The notes beneath the pieces are model-generated. The model was not told the DNA's origin. It worked only from the letters and a program-made list of their open reading frames with translations, and did no database searches. Below are positions 27,927 to 39,700 of a stretch of DNA of 64,000 nt, piece by piece. Origin of the DNA: Bacteroidota bacterium (lineage in GTDB: Bacteria; Bacteroidota; Bacteroidia; JACCXN01); contig JACCXN010000010.1 in assembly GCA_013696965.1 (NCBI GenBank), forward strand, positions 1 through 64,000, in the 5' to 3' direction. Numbering within the stretch: position 1 is the stretch's first letter; each line of letters opens with the position of its first letter. The translations under genes were made by a program, and so were the position numbers.

Positions 27927-28149
27927 GTTTGTTCGGTGGAGGAAGTATTGTTGCGATTACCTCTGATTGAAATTCACAGCGCTTATGTTCTCCATCGCAA
28001 AAAGGTTTATTATTGCTCTTGCCACAACGGCATAAGGATATAACTTTTCGTCCGGATAAACCATAAGCGTTTCCATTAGGATCTAAAAGTTCAAAGTCTC
28101 CTTCAATTCTTAATGATCCGTTATTATTTACTGTAATTTTTGTTGACAT
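27919..28149 (-). CDS. CDGSH-type iron-sulfur protein
   Basis: 76 aa. The whole CDGSH signature is present: CRCGKSNNKPFCDGEH, i.e. C-x-C-x2-S-x3-P-x-C-D-G-x-H, which binds a [2Fe-2S] cluster with three Cys and one His. It is a small single-domain member resembling the MitoNEET-like bacterial proteins used in redox or iron-sulfur transfer. It begins only 11 bases after the PorP stop on the same strand, so it is likely the last gene of the adhesin operon; functional linkage is uncertain. Confidence 0.9.
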   Translation of the reverse strand: MSTKITVNNNGSLRIEGDFELLDPNGNAYGLSGRKVISLCRCGKSNNKPFCDGEHKRCEFQSEVIATILPPPNKPA

Positions 28150-28160
28150 TATTTTATTTT

Positions 28161-29174
28161 TTAAAATTTAGGGCAAGGTACAACTATCCTTTTTTTCTTT
28201 TTGTTTGCTTTACAAAAAATATAATTCAAAGTAATTTCATGCGCTCCTGCGGTTGAAGTCTTAAGCCGGGAAACAGTGATGTCATAACTATATCCTATTT
28301 GGAGTTTATCTACAACAAATCCTGCAAGAAGAGCTACTGCATCATGATTTGAATATCCAGGCTCATAGGCTTTAAAAAGAGGAATTCCACGATACCAGAT
28401 ACCTAAGGTCATAACTGAATAACCATAATAAAGGCCTAAGTCAAGTTGATCAAACTTTCCTTGTGACTTTAAATTAAAAGCAGGATAAATTGCATATTTT
28501 CCATCTTTTGAATTAGTTGGTTCATCAAGTTGAATCCTTGTACCTGCATGAAGCGAATATTTTACAGGAACAGTACTTTGATCATTTAAAAGGGATTGAT
28601 TGGGTCTGTTTAAATGATGGGCAGAAAGTCCAATCCAATAATTTTGTGAATAAACTACTGTGCCTGTAGATAAATCAGCATATAATGCCATTTCAGAGTT
28701 ATTTGCATGAATTGAAGTAGCTGCTCCCCCTCTTGCTATTTGATCTCCAAAAATAAGATCATTATAATTGATGTTTCTAGAATTAATTCCTCCTTGTAAA
28801 CCTGCTCTAACCATCCATGTTTTACTAATTGGAACTTCATAGGCATACAACAAATTAATTCCTGTAGATCTCAGCTTACCTGAACCTGCCTTGTCGTTAG
28901 TAAATAATACTCCTAAGGAACCATTAAGTGAAGGTAGGTTTTGATCATAGGAGAATGTATAGGATACAAAACTTCCTGGAATGGAAGGCCATTGGTCGCG
29001 AAAATTGGAAGACACCTTTGAACAACCATGTATTCCGGTGAAAGCCGGGTTTAAATATGTTTGAGCTGCATAAAACTGGGTGAATTGCATATCCTGCCCC
29101 ATGCTATCCTGGAAACAAACAATTAGCAGAATTACGCTAAATGCGGTTTTTATGTTTCTATACCTTTTCATCAT
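28161..29174 (-). CDS. PorP/SprF-family type IX secretion outer-membrane protein (copy 1)
   Basis: 337 aa. Signal peptide to about residue 26. Then the family opening MQFTQFYAAQTYLNPAFTGI, followed by RDQWPSIPGSFVSYTFSYD and a membrane-barrel body with GLSAHHLNRPNQSL and LQIGYSYDIT(V)SRL. PorP/SprF proteins hold or pass on type-B (CHU_C) substrates of the type IX system; SprF is required for the secretion of SprB. It follows the PD40 gene by 17 bases and the giant adhesin lies one gene further upstream, so it is the likely partner of that adhesin. Confidence 0.92.
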   Translation of the reverse strand: MMKRYRNIKTAFSVILLIVCFQDSMGQDMQFTQFYAAQTYLNPAFTGIHGCSKVSSNFRDQWPSIPGSFVSYTFSYDQNLPSLNGSLGVLFTNDKAGSGKLRSTGINLLYAYEVPISKTWMVRAGLQGGINSRNINYNDLIFGDQIARGGAATSIHANNSEMALYADLSTGTVVYSQNYWIGLSAHHLNRPNQSLLNDQSTVPVKYSLHAGTRIQLDEPTNSKDGKYAIYPAFNLKSQGKFDQLDLGLYYGYSVMTLGIWYRGIPLFKAYEPGYSNHDAVALLAGFVVDKLQIGYSYDITVSRLKTSTAGAHEITLNYIFCKANKKKKRIVVPCPKF

Positions 29175-29191
29175 TTTGCTCTTGTAAACTA

Positions 29192-30733
29192 TTATTTTGT
29201 TTCAATTAATTTTAAGGATATAATTGGTGTATGCGAACCAACAATATCAGAAAAGGAATTATAACCCGGGGATTCTACAATTAATCTATACGTTTTACCT
29301 GGCTTAATAATCATAATAAACTTTCCTGTAAGTCTATTTGAATTATACATTCCATGTATTGAATTATATTCTTCATCAATAAGTGTAATTGTTGCGGATA
29401 AAGGCAATTTATCCTTATTATGAACTGATCCTTTTAAAACAGCTAAATCAAAATTTTCATCTGGTAGAAAAACTTTATAAATATCAGATTTTCCAATTCC
29501 AGAAGCTTTTTTTGATGCATAATAACCCACATCTCCGTTAACTGTTAGTACAAAATAAATATCATCCTCCACTGAATTTATTGGATACCCTATATTTTCA
29601 GGAGTTGACCAACCATTTTCGTCTTTTATTGTTTTAAAAATATCATATCCACCCATAGTATTATGACCTTTGGAACTAAAATAAAGTGTTTTGCCATCGG
29701 GGTGAATAAATGGAGCATCATCATCAAAAGCAGTATTAATTGCAGAACCAAGATTAGAAGCTTTACTCCATAATCCATTAGGCAATTTAACAACTCTATA
29801 AATATCCTTACCCCCATAACCTCCAGGACGATTACTTGAAAAATAAAAAATTTCACTGTCCTGGCTAATGCTGGCACTTGATTCCCATCCGTCTACTGAA
29901 TTGATATCCGGCTCTAATTTTTCAGGTTTTGTCCAATCACTTCCATCATATTTCGATTCATAAATATCACCGCCAGTTAAACTTTGATTTGTACGGTATA
30001 TAAATAATTTTTCTCCATCAGCCGTTAAGGTTACACTTGCATCATGCCCGCTGGAATTAATGTTGTGGCTTATTCCTTTAGGCTCTGTCCATTCATTTTC
30101 AACTTTACGTGAAATATAAATGTCTTCAAAATATTCTTCATAAGGATCAAGTAAACCTCCAGTACTACTTTCCCTTCTTGATGTAAAAATCAATAAATTG
30201 CCATCGGCAGATATCAAAGGAGCATAATCATGGTGTAAGGAATTAATTACCGGTCCCATGTTTTCTATTTGCACATTTATCGGTTTCTTAATCCTTTCTT
30301 TTGCATTCCGTGTAATTGAAATTTGTCTTTCTATCTCATAATCAACAAAAGATTTCTCGCCTTTTTGATTTCGATATTGATTGTATGATGACAAGGCCTT
30401 TTCGAATTCGGCATTTAGGTGGTATAAACATCCTAAATAATAATAACTATCTATTTGATCGTGAAAAGCGGCTCTTTCAAAATAGGGAATAGCATCCTTC
30501 TTTTCATTTCCCAGATAATATATACAAACACCAACTTTGAAATTAATTTCACCATTTAATGAATCACTTTTATACAATACCTGATATATTTCCAATGCCT
30601 TTTTAAAGCTATTGTACTCAAACAACAAATCAGCTGATTTTTTCAGCCGTTCAGTTTCTTTTTTGTTTTGCTGTGAAAACAATACCTGGACTGAAAGAAA
30701 TAAAATACTAAGTAAAATAAATAATCTCTTCAT
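29192..30733 (-). CDS. TPR-PD40 protein resembling PorE without an OmpA domain
   Basis: 513 aa. Signal peptide 1-20. TPR helices at about 25-130 (FEYNSFKKALEIYQVLYKSD, YLGCLYHLNAEFEKALSSYN). PD40/WD40-like propeller repeats at about 155-420 (YAPLISADGNLLIFTSRRES, FYFSSNRPGGYGGKDIYRV, PDGKTLYFSSKGHNTMGGYD). A beta-sandwich regulatory-like domain at about 430-510 (LKGSVHNKDKLPLSATITL) ends the chain. PorE of the type IX system has this same order plus an OmpA peptidoglycan-binding domain, which is missing here. It lies 2 bases after the adhesin and 17 before PorP, so it is probably an accessory for adhesin export or display. Confidence 0.85.
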   Translation of the reverse strand: MKRLFILLSILFLSVQVLFSQQNKKETERLKKSADLLFEYNSFKKALEIYQVLYKSDSLNGEINFKVGVCIYYLGNEKKDAIPYFERAAFHDQIDSYYYLGCLYHLNAEFEKALSSYNQYRNQKGEKSFVDYEIERQISITRNAKERIKKPINVQIENMGPVINSLHHDYAPLISADGNLLIFTSRRESSTGGLLDPYEEYFEDIYISRKVENEWTEPKGISHNINSSGHDASVTLTADGEKLFIYRTNQSLTGGDIYESKYDGSDWTKPEKLEPDINSVDGWESSASISQDSEIFYFSSNRPGGYGGKDIYRVVKLPNGLWSKASNLGSAINTAFDDDAPFIHPDGKTLYFSSKGHNTMGGYDIFKTIKDENGWSTPENIGYPINSVEDDIYFVLTVNGDVGYYASKKASGIGKSDIYKVFLPDENFDLAVLKGSVHNKDKLPLSATITLIDEEYNSIHGMYNSNRLTGKFIMIIKPGKTYRLIVESPGYNSFSDIVGSHTPIISLKLIETK

Positions 30734-30735
30734 AA

Positions 30736-33700
30736 TTATCTTAATAATGTAACATCACCAGCTTTACTAAATACCCTGTTATCATTAAATCGGGCATCAA
30801 TTTTCCACACATAAACATCCTGCTTACACAATTGCCCACGATAATATCCATCCCAGCCAATTTTTAAATCGAATGTTTCAAAAATCAATTCTCCCCAGCG
30901 GTTAAAAATCATCATATGAAAATTTTCTATACCATCTGAGTAGGGAAAGAACACAGAATTATCAAGACTATTAGGATTGTAACTACCACCTGATTGACCA
31001 GATGAACTTGGTGTAAATGCATTTGGCACCAAAATATTACCGGTAGCAATAATTTCAAAAGAAGTAGTATCAATACAGCCGTGCTGACTTGTTGTTGTCA
31101 GGATAACGGTATAAATACCTGCTGAACTATAAGCATGTTTTGGAAACTCCTGATTAGAAGTAGAACCATCGCCAAAGTCCCAATGATAAGTAGATCCATT
31201 GATAGACTTATTATCAAAAATAACTTTTTCAGGAATAAACACTACCGGAGGATTTACTGCAAATGCTGCTTCGGGAATTCCATAAGCATTAACCTCATTT
31301 GAAGCCCCCGAAGATGTTGCACTACATCCTCCGGAAGTAGTAGCTACCAGAGTTACGGGGTAATTTCCAGGAACACTATATACATGGTAAGGGTTTTGAA
31401 GAGTGGATGTAGTTCCGTCTCCTAGATTCCATTCCCAGCTCGTAACAGGATCGATGGACGAAATTGAAACATCTGAAAATTGCACTGCATGATTAATACA
31501 ATCATTCCAACCATCTGTTGTTATCTTAACATCTGGAACAGGTTTAAAATCTATTGCAAATGATTCTGTAACCTGCACATTACATTTGCTATTCGTAACT
31601 GTAACCGTATACATGGTTGGAGCCATTGGTATTACTACAAATGAGCCAGAACCAACCCATGAAGCATTAGGTGACCATGAATAACTTAATAATGATTGAT
31701 CTGCGTTTGCAACAGTAGCATAAACTAAGCCCTCATACCCTGGACATAATAGCGGAGTTCCCTCTACAATAAGGTCATCTGGGCCAAGTGAAATTACTGT
31801 TACTGTTACTGATGTTGAATTACCAGGACAACCCGCATTATCATATGCCGTAACTGTATATGTAGTATTGGTTTGAGGATTTACAGTATGGCTTGAGGAA
31901 ATATTCAGTCCATGGCTCCATAAATAAAAATAACCCCCTGCTCCTCCCCCATTTGCTGAGGCCCAAATTGGAGCACTACTTCCTTTACAAATCGATGTAT
32001 CCGGTGAAACAATAGTAACGACTACACTAGGCTGGGTAATGGTAATTTGTTCAAGAGCAATACAACCTTTACTATCTGTTATGGTAACTGTATAAGTTCC
32101 TACAGTTAAATTGGTAGCAGTTTGTGTAATTTGAGTAGGACTGTTGTTCCAACTGTAATTATACGGAGGGGTTCCTCCTGTTCCTTGTCCACTTGCGCTT
32201 CCATTGCTTCCACCATTACAACTTACATTCGTTGCATTTACAACCGCTGCATTTAACTGGAAAGGTTGGGTAATTGTAGTATTTGCTGTTTTTGTACAGC
32301 CTTTATTATCCATTACAGTTACTTCATATGTTCCAGCTGGCAAATTGGTAGCAGATGCTGTAGTTTGAACAGGAAGGCTATTCCAGGAATAAGTGTATGA
32401 AGGAGTTCCGCCATTGGCTAAAACCGTTGCCATACCATTACTACCACCAAAACAATTCACTTGTGATGACCCTGTAATTGAAGCATTCAACGCTTGTGGC
32501 TGATTAATTACTACAGATGTCGTATTTTGGCAACCTTTTGAATCTGTTATAGTTACCGTATGAGTTCCTGCAGATAATCCTGTGGCTGTTATTCCAGTAT
32601 TACCACTGGGGGCCCAGGAATAAATATAGGGAGCAAAACCATTTTGAGGGTTTACAATAGCTGTTCCATCATTTCCTGCAAAACAAGAAACATCAGTTGA
32701 ATTACTTATTGCCGAGGTAAAGCCTGGTACATTAAGTATTGTTACCTGGGCATTTCTTTGACAACCATTTGCATCCGTAACTATAAATGTATAATTGTTT
32801 GGGGTTAGATTAAAGGCATTTATTCCATTTCCTCCGGATGGAGACCAATTATAAATATATGGACTTGTACCACCTGAAACAAATGCATAGGCTTTTCCAT
32901 CTCCAAGCTGGCAATAAGAATTTTCATAATTTGTTATGTTGGCTTCTAGTAATGTAGGTTGAGTGATAGTTACATTTGTGGCATATGTACAACTATTGGC
33001 ATCAGTAACAATAACACTATAATTTCCTGCAATTAACCCTGTTGCAGTTTGGTTAATACTATTATTAGACCATTGATAACTATAAGGAGAAGTTCCACCG
33101 GAAGGATTTACGGTTGCAGAACCATTGTTTCCATTAAAACATGAAACATTATTTTTAGTAATATTTGCCGCTAATGCTGAAACTGGTTGAATTACAGTTG
33201 CTGAATTAATTGTTTGGCAACCTTTACTATCGGTAATAGTTATCTGATATGTTCCTGCAATAAGTCCTGCTGATGTTTGGGTGGTTTGTCCTGAAGGATT
33301 CCAAAAGTAGTTATAACCTGCATTACCCCCAGATGCTACAACACTTACTGAACCATTTGCATTTCCATAGCAACCTACCGCCACTGAACTTGTGGTAGAA
33401 GTCAAGGTATTAGGTTGAGTTATGGTAACATTGGTCTGAACTGCACAACCATTGGCATCAGTAACAGTAATTAAATATGTTCCTGCTGCCAAATTAGTGG
33501 CAGTTGAACTTGATGCTCCTGATGACCAGGAATAACTATATGGTATTACTCCTCCTGAGGAGTATACAGTTGCAGTTCCATTGGCCTGACCATTGCAAAT
33601 TACATTTACATTGCTCGTTGCTATAATTAACTGTGTCGGCTGTGTTATTGTTACACTTCTTATTATTTGGCACCCATTTGCATCAGTAGCTGTTACCGAA

Positions 33701-36700
33701 TGAGTTCCAGCAGGCAAACCTGCAGCAGTTTGGCCTGTTTGTCCCCCAGCTGATGCCGACCATAAATAAGTATAGCCAGAAGCCCCACCCAAAACATTCA
33801 TTGTAGCTGCACCATTTGAACCATTATTACAGGAAACATTCTGTTGAGTGGTTGAAGCAGATAATGCGGATGGTTGGGTAACTGTGGTTGAACCGGATAT
33901 TTGACAATCATTTGCATCTTTCACAATAACTGTATATGTGCCTGAGGTTAAACCAGAAATACTGAAGTTTGAACCTCCTTGAGACCATGAATAAGTATAT
34001 CCTGGTGTTCCTCCGCTAGGTATGGCAGTTGCACTACCATTAATTCCTCCGTTACAACTTACATTGGTTGAAGTGAGTGAAGAAAAAACAAGACTTGTTG
34101 GCTGAGTAATAGATATATTTTGTATGGCCTGGCATCCATTATTATCTGTAACTGTTACTGTATAATTTCCGGCAGCAAGATTTGAGGCAGAATTCCCTGA
34201 AGATACAGATGGTGACCAAAAATAACTATAAGGGAAAGTACCTCCATTGGCAATAACAGATGCAGAACCTGTATTTCCCAACATACATGCTACGTTAGTT
34301 TGAGAACCAATAGAAACTGTTAGTCCTGAAGAAGGTTGAGTAATTACTGCGGTTGCTTGTTGAATACATCCATTAGCATCAGTAACTGTTACTGTATGGC
34401 TTCCTGCAGAAAGTCCAGACGCAAAAGATCCAACCGAGGGTGAAGTGTTCCAGGAATAACTATAAGTAGTAGTACCACCAGAAACTAAAACAGATGCAGT
34501 TCCATTGTTGCCTCCAAAACAACTTACGTTAGAAGTATTGCCAATTAAGGCATTTAGTTGAGTTGGCTGTGAAATATTTGCAATGTTATTAACAGTACAA
34601 CCATTTGCATCGGTTACTGTTACTGAATAAGAGTTAGCATTTAAGCCAGATACTGTTTGAGTTATAGCATTAGTTGACCATAAATAACTATATCCTGGTG
34701 TTCCTCCGCTAGGATTTATGGTAGCAGTGCCATTGAATCCTCCAGTACAGGAAACATTAGTTACTGATTGGGTAGCGGTTAATGGAGAAGCGGGCTGAGT
34801 AATTATTGCAGTTCCAGAACTAACCACACAGGATTTTGCATCCATAACAGTTGCAGTATATGTTCCTTCAGTTAAACCTGTTACTGAAGCTGAAGTATAC
34901 CCACCTGGACTCCATAAATAAGTGTAATTTGGTGTTCCTCCATCAGGCACTACAGTAACAGAACCACCATTTCCACCAAAGCATAAAACATGAGAAGTAA
35001 CAGATGAGGTTGCTGTCATTAAAGTAGGTTGGGTAATTAGTATTGTAACAGTTGTATCACAATTGTTGGAGTCTGCTATAGTTACTGTATATGTTCCTGC
35101 ACTTAAACCTGTTGCAATAGAATCTGTACCTCCAGAAGGCGACCACAAATAGGTATAGGGCGAACTTCCTAAAGCTGGAGAGCTACCTGAGGCTGTAACA
35201 GTAGCTGTTCCGTTGCTTCCTCCATTACACGAAACATTCGTTTTAGAAGTTACAATTTGATATTGAGCCGGTTGTGATATTTCCGGATTTGTTGTAGCAA
35301 GACCCTGACAACCATTAACATCTGTAACAGTAACGATATATACTCCAGCACTTAATCCATTAGCTATTGTATCAAATTGAGCAGGAGTAGTATTCCAGGA
35401 ATAAGTATATGGAGGAGTGCCTCCAATTTGCCCTACAATTGCATAACCATCAGTTCCTCCATAGCATGTAACATTTTTAGTTTCATAAATAATAGCTGAT
35501 GGTCCTGCAAAATTATTTAGAATGGCCGTACCTTGATTGGTACATCCTACTGCATCTGTTATTGTTACTGGATAGGCTCCTGCACCAATATTATTTATAG
35601 AAGAGGTTATCGCCCCAGAGGCTGTCCACAAATAAGTATATCCAGGTATACCCCCACTGGCTGAAACTGAAGCCTCTCCATTGTTTAAATTACAAGTAGC
35701 ATCTGTTACCGATATGGTTAAAACAATTTCAATTCCTTGCCCAACAACAATTTGGTTTGAAAAGGTACAATTATTTTCATCTGTTATATAAACTGTATAT
35801 GTTCCTGCAGTTAAATTTGAAATTGTTGGTGTAGTCCCACCTCCTGGAACCCATTGATAATTATAAGGAGCTGTACCACCTGAAGGTGCAACAGTTGCAC
35901 TTCCATTAGATCCATTAAAGCAGGTTGCAGGAGTTGAAGACATTCCCCCTGAAAGAGCTGCTGAAGGTTGGCCTATTATTATATTTACAACTACCCCACA
36001 ACTATTCGCGTCTGTAACGGTTGCTGTATAATTACCTGCCAAAAGATTATTTTCTACAGAAGCTGATCCTCCTGAAGACCAACCATAGGAATATGGAGAT
36101 GTTCCCCCCATAACCGAAACGGAGGCGAAACCATCATTAAAGCCGAAACAACTTACATCACTAATTGATCCAACAATAGCATCAAGAACTGGAGGTTCAG
36201 TGATTATTGCATTTTCAATAAATACGCAGCCATTTGCATCTGTTATAGTTACAGTATAAACACCTGCAGGAACTCCAGATATTCCTGCATTAGTTCCTGG
36301 AATATTCCAGGTGAAAGAATAGGGTGATGTGCCACCAGCTGGAGTAACAATTGCTGCTCCATTACTTCCTCCGTTACAGGAAACAGGTGTTACATTTATA
36401 GTTGCAGTTAAAGGCACAACAGGCTCGTTTATTACAACAGAAGAACTCGTTGTACAACCTTTGTAATCAGTAACCGTTACTGAATAAGTTCCCTGGCTTA
36501 ATCCTGTTACTGTTGGTGAAGTTGCCCCTCCTGGAGTCCATTCATATTCGTATAAACCGTTTCCTCCTATTGGAACAGCTGTTGCAGTTCCATCGGAACC
36601 ATTAAAGCAGTTCACATCTGTTGAATTAATGGAAACAACTAATAAATCGGGCTCTGGAACTATTACAGTTTCAAAAGCCATGCAATTGTTTTGATCTGCA

Positions 36701-39700
36701 ACTGTTATTGTATAAGTTCCTGAAGGGAGATTTGATTGAGTGGAAATTGTACTTCCACTTGACCATGAATAGGATACTGTTCCTGTTCCACCTGATACAA
36801 TAGCTTCAACAACACCATTACTTTCCCCAAAACAATTTACATCAGTTACAATTATAGATAAATCTAGTGTATCTGGTTCTGTAATGCTTACATTTAATAT
36901 AACCTCACAACCCAAATTATCTGTACCTGTTACAGAATAAGCTCCTGCAATTAAGCCTGTAGCTGTTTGTCCAACTTGAGCTCCAGGAGACCATAAATAG
37001 GAGTATGGCAATGTTCCACCTGTAAGATTTAATGTAGCATTTCCTGTATTTCCACCCTTACACAATACATTTGAACTTATTATTTCACCCTCAAGTATAA
37101 CAGGCTGTGTTATTTCAGCTATGGCTGTTTCCACACAACCATTATCATCTGTAACTGTTACTGTAAATGTCCCTTCATAAAGAACTGATGCAATATTTCC
37201 GGTACCACCATAAGGCAGCCAGGAATAGGAATACCCAGGTGTTCCACCGGTTGGACTAACTGAAGCAGAACCGTCATTTCCGGCATTACAACTTACATTG
37301 GTTTCAGTTATTGCTAATATAAGTTGTGTTGGCTCAATTATGGTAATTACAATTGTTTCTTCACAACCATTGTCGTCAGTTACACCCACAGTATATATAC
37401 CGGCAAGCAAAGAGGAAGCATTTTCTGATAAGGAAACACTTGGTGACCAGTTATATGTATAAGGTGAAGTGCCTCCTGAAGCAACTATTTGAGCTGTTCC
37501 ATTTGATCCTTCAAAACATGACACATTGGTTTGAGTGGATATAAGTGTTAATGGCCCTAATGGTTCTGCAACAACAGAAGTACTTTGATCAATACATCCA
37601 TTTAAATCTGTTACAGTAACAGTGTAGTTGCCAGCCTGTAAACCAGAAGCTATGTTTGAGTTTCCTCCTGAAGGTGCCCAGCTATAAGTATAACCAGGAG
37701 TACCACCACTTACCAGTACTGAAGCTGATCCGTCATTTCCCCCAAAACAACTTACATTATTAATAACTCCTTCAACTGCTATTAATTCGGTAGGTTCTGT
37801 AACTGTAGTGAACATTACAAAGGAACAACCCTTATTATCCAATACTGTTACAGAATAAGTTCCAGCTGTTAATCCAGTTATAGTTGAACCTGTTTGTCCA
37901 TTGGACCATTGATAGGAATAGGGTGAGGTTCCTCCTTGAACATTTACCAGAACACTTCCATTATTTCCGTTAAGACATGAAACATTTGTTACTGTGGTTA
38001 TGGCTGTTAAAGAATCTGTAGGTTGGGTAATGATTACATTGGCAATTCCCTGGCAACCATTATTATCAGTTACAGTAATAACATACGAACCTGCAACAAG
38101 CCCATTAGCTGTTGGAGCAGAACCACCATAAGGAGTCCAGACATAGGAATAAGGCAAGGTTCCTCCGGTAACTCCAACTGTTGCCCAACCATCTGCTCCA
38201 TTATAGCAACTTACATTATCTTTACTTGTAATTGTTGAAACTATAACTGGTGGTTGTGTTATGGTATATGAAGGAGATATTGTACAACCATTGGCATCAG
38301 TAATTGTAACGGAATAGGTTCCTATTGGAACATTACCCGAGGAGGACGAAGTAGAGTTGTTATGAGACCAGGAATAAGTCCAGGGTGGGGTTCCACCATA
38401 GGGGGTTACAGTAATGTTTCCATTACTCCCCAAAAAACAGGAAACATTTGTTATAACAGCTGTTTGAGTCAAGGTGTCAGGCTGGGTTATTAATGCGTTT
38501 TCTGTTTTAAAACAACCATTACCATCTGTAATAGTTACAGTATATGTTCCTGGAGCCAAACCTGTAGCAGTTTGATTATTTTGTACAGGTATTGTATTCC
38601 AGGAAAAAGAATATGGAATTGTTGTTCCTGTTATATTAGCCGTAGCGGTCCCGTTGTTTGCTCCGTTACAAGTTACATTTGATGCATTGATAACGGCACT
38701 GCCTTGAAAATTTACAAGGTTTATCACCATTTGATCTGATACAGCTGGACAAGTTCCATTACCAGTTGTTGTGAGTGTAAGGGTGATTGAACCATTGGCA
38801 ATTTCAGTGGCAGTGGGTGTATAGCTTGCATTTAACGTTGTATTACCAGGGTTAAAAACTCCCGCTCCACCACTCCATATTCCTCCGCTAGCAGCCTGAA
38901 CGCTTCCATTTAATGTTGCAACAGGATTTTGGGCGCAAACAATAATATCAGGCCCTGCATTACTTAATATTGTTGAATTAAATTGAGTAACAGTAATGGA
39001 TGCAGAAGTTGGAGGACAACCCGAAACATCTCCAACAATTACACTATAAGTGCCAGGGCCAACAAATATGGATTGAGAGGTTGCTCCTGTGTTCCAAATA
39101 TAATTGTATGGCGGACTTCCTCCTATTCCATTTGCTGTAATTGTTGTTCCCGCTTGACCAAAACAAACAGTTGGATTTTGCGGCTGAATATTTGCAAATA
39201 GGGTAGGATTAAATGTAACAGTAGAATTAAAACAAACAGGGGTTGTAATACAACCACCTAAAGGTAAACCACAAACCTGGTAAGTAATTGAAGGGGGATA
39301 ACCAGGCTGAGCAGTTACATTAGTAGTTAAACAGCCTAATGTGCAACTTAAGTAATTGTTATATGCACCCGACACTCCCGGAGAAACTGAGTTCCAGGTA
39401 ACTGTTGAGGCAATAAAACCAGCCGCTGATAAAGATCCATTACAACCATCATTAAGTATTATTGAAGATGGAGATGAGGGTGCAGGAAGGGCTGTAATAC
39501 CATAAGTATTCTGATTGTTACCCGGCTTACAAAATGTTAAACTATGTGGCCCTACCCCATTCAAGCAAATAGGGCTTCCAATTTGAGTAAGTGGACCGCA
39601 ATTAATTTGATAATAAAGTGCTCCAGGTGGCACAGCTCCGCTTAGAATTTGAAAATTAATTCCAACTGAACCTGGATCTAAAGTTATAATAAACCTAACA

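Noticed and set aside
32029-38700. Regular repeats that could be mistaken for a CRISPR array or satellite
   Set aside because: The units are ~228 bases, in one open frame, and encode SprB-type protein repeats; there are no short identical repeats with spacers.
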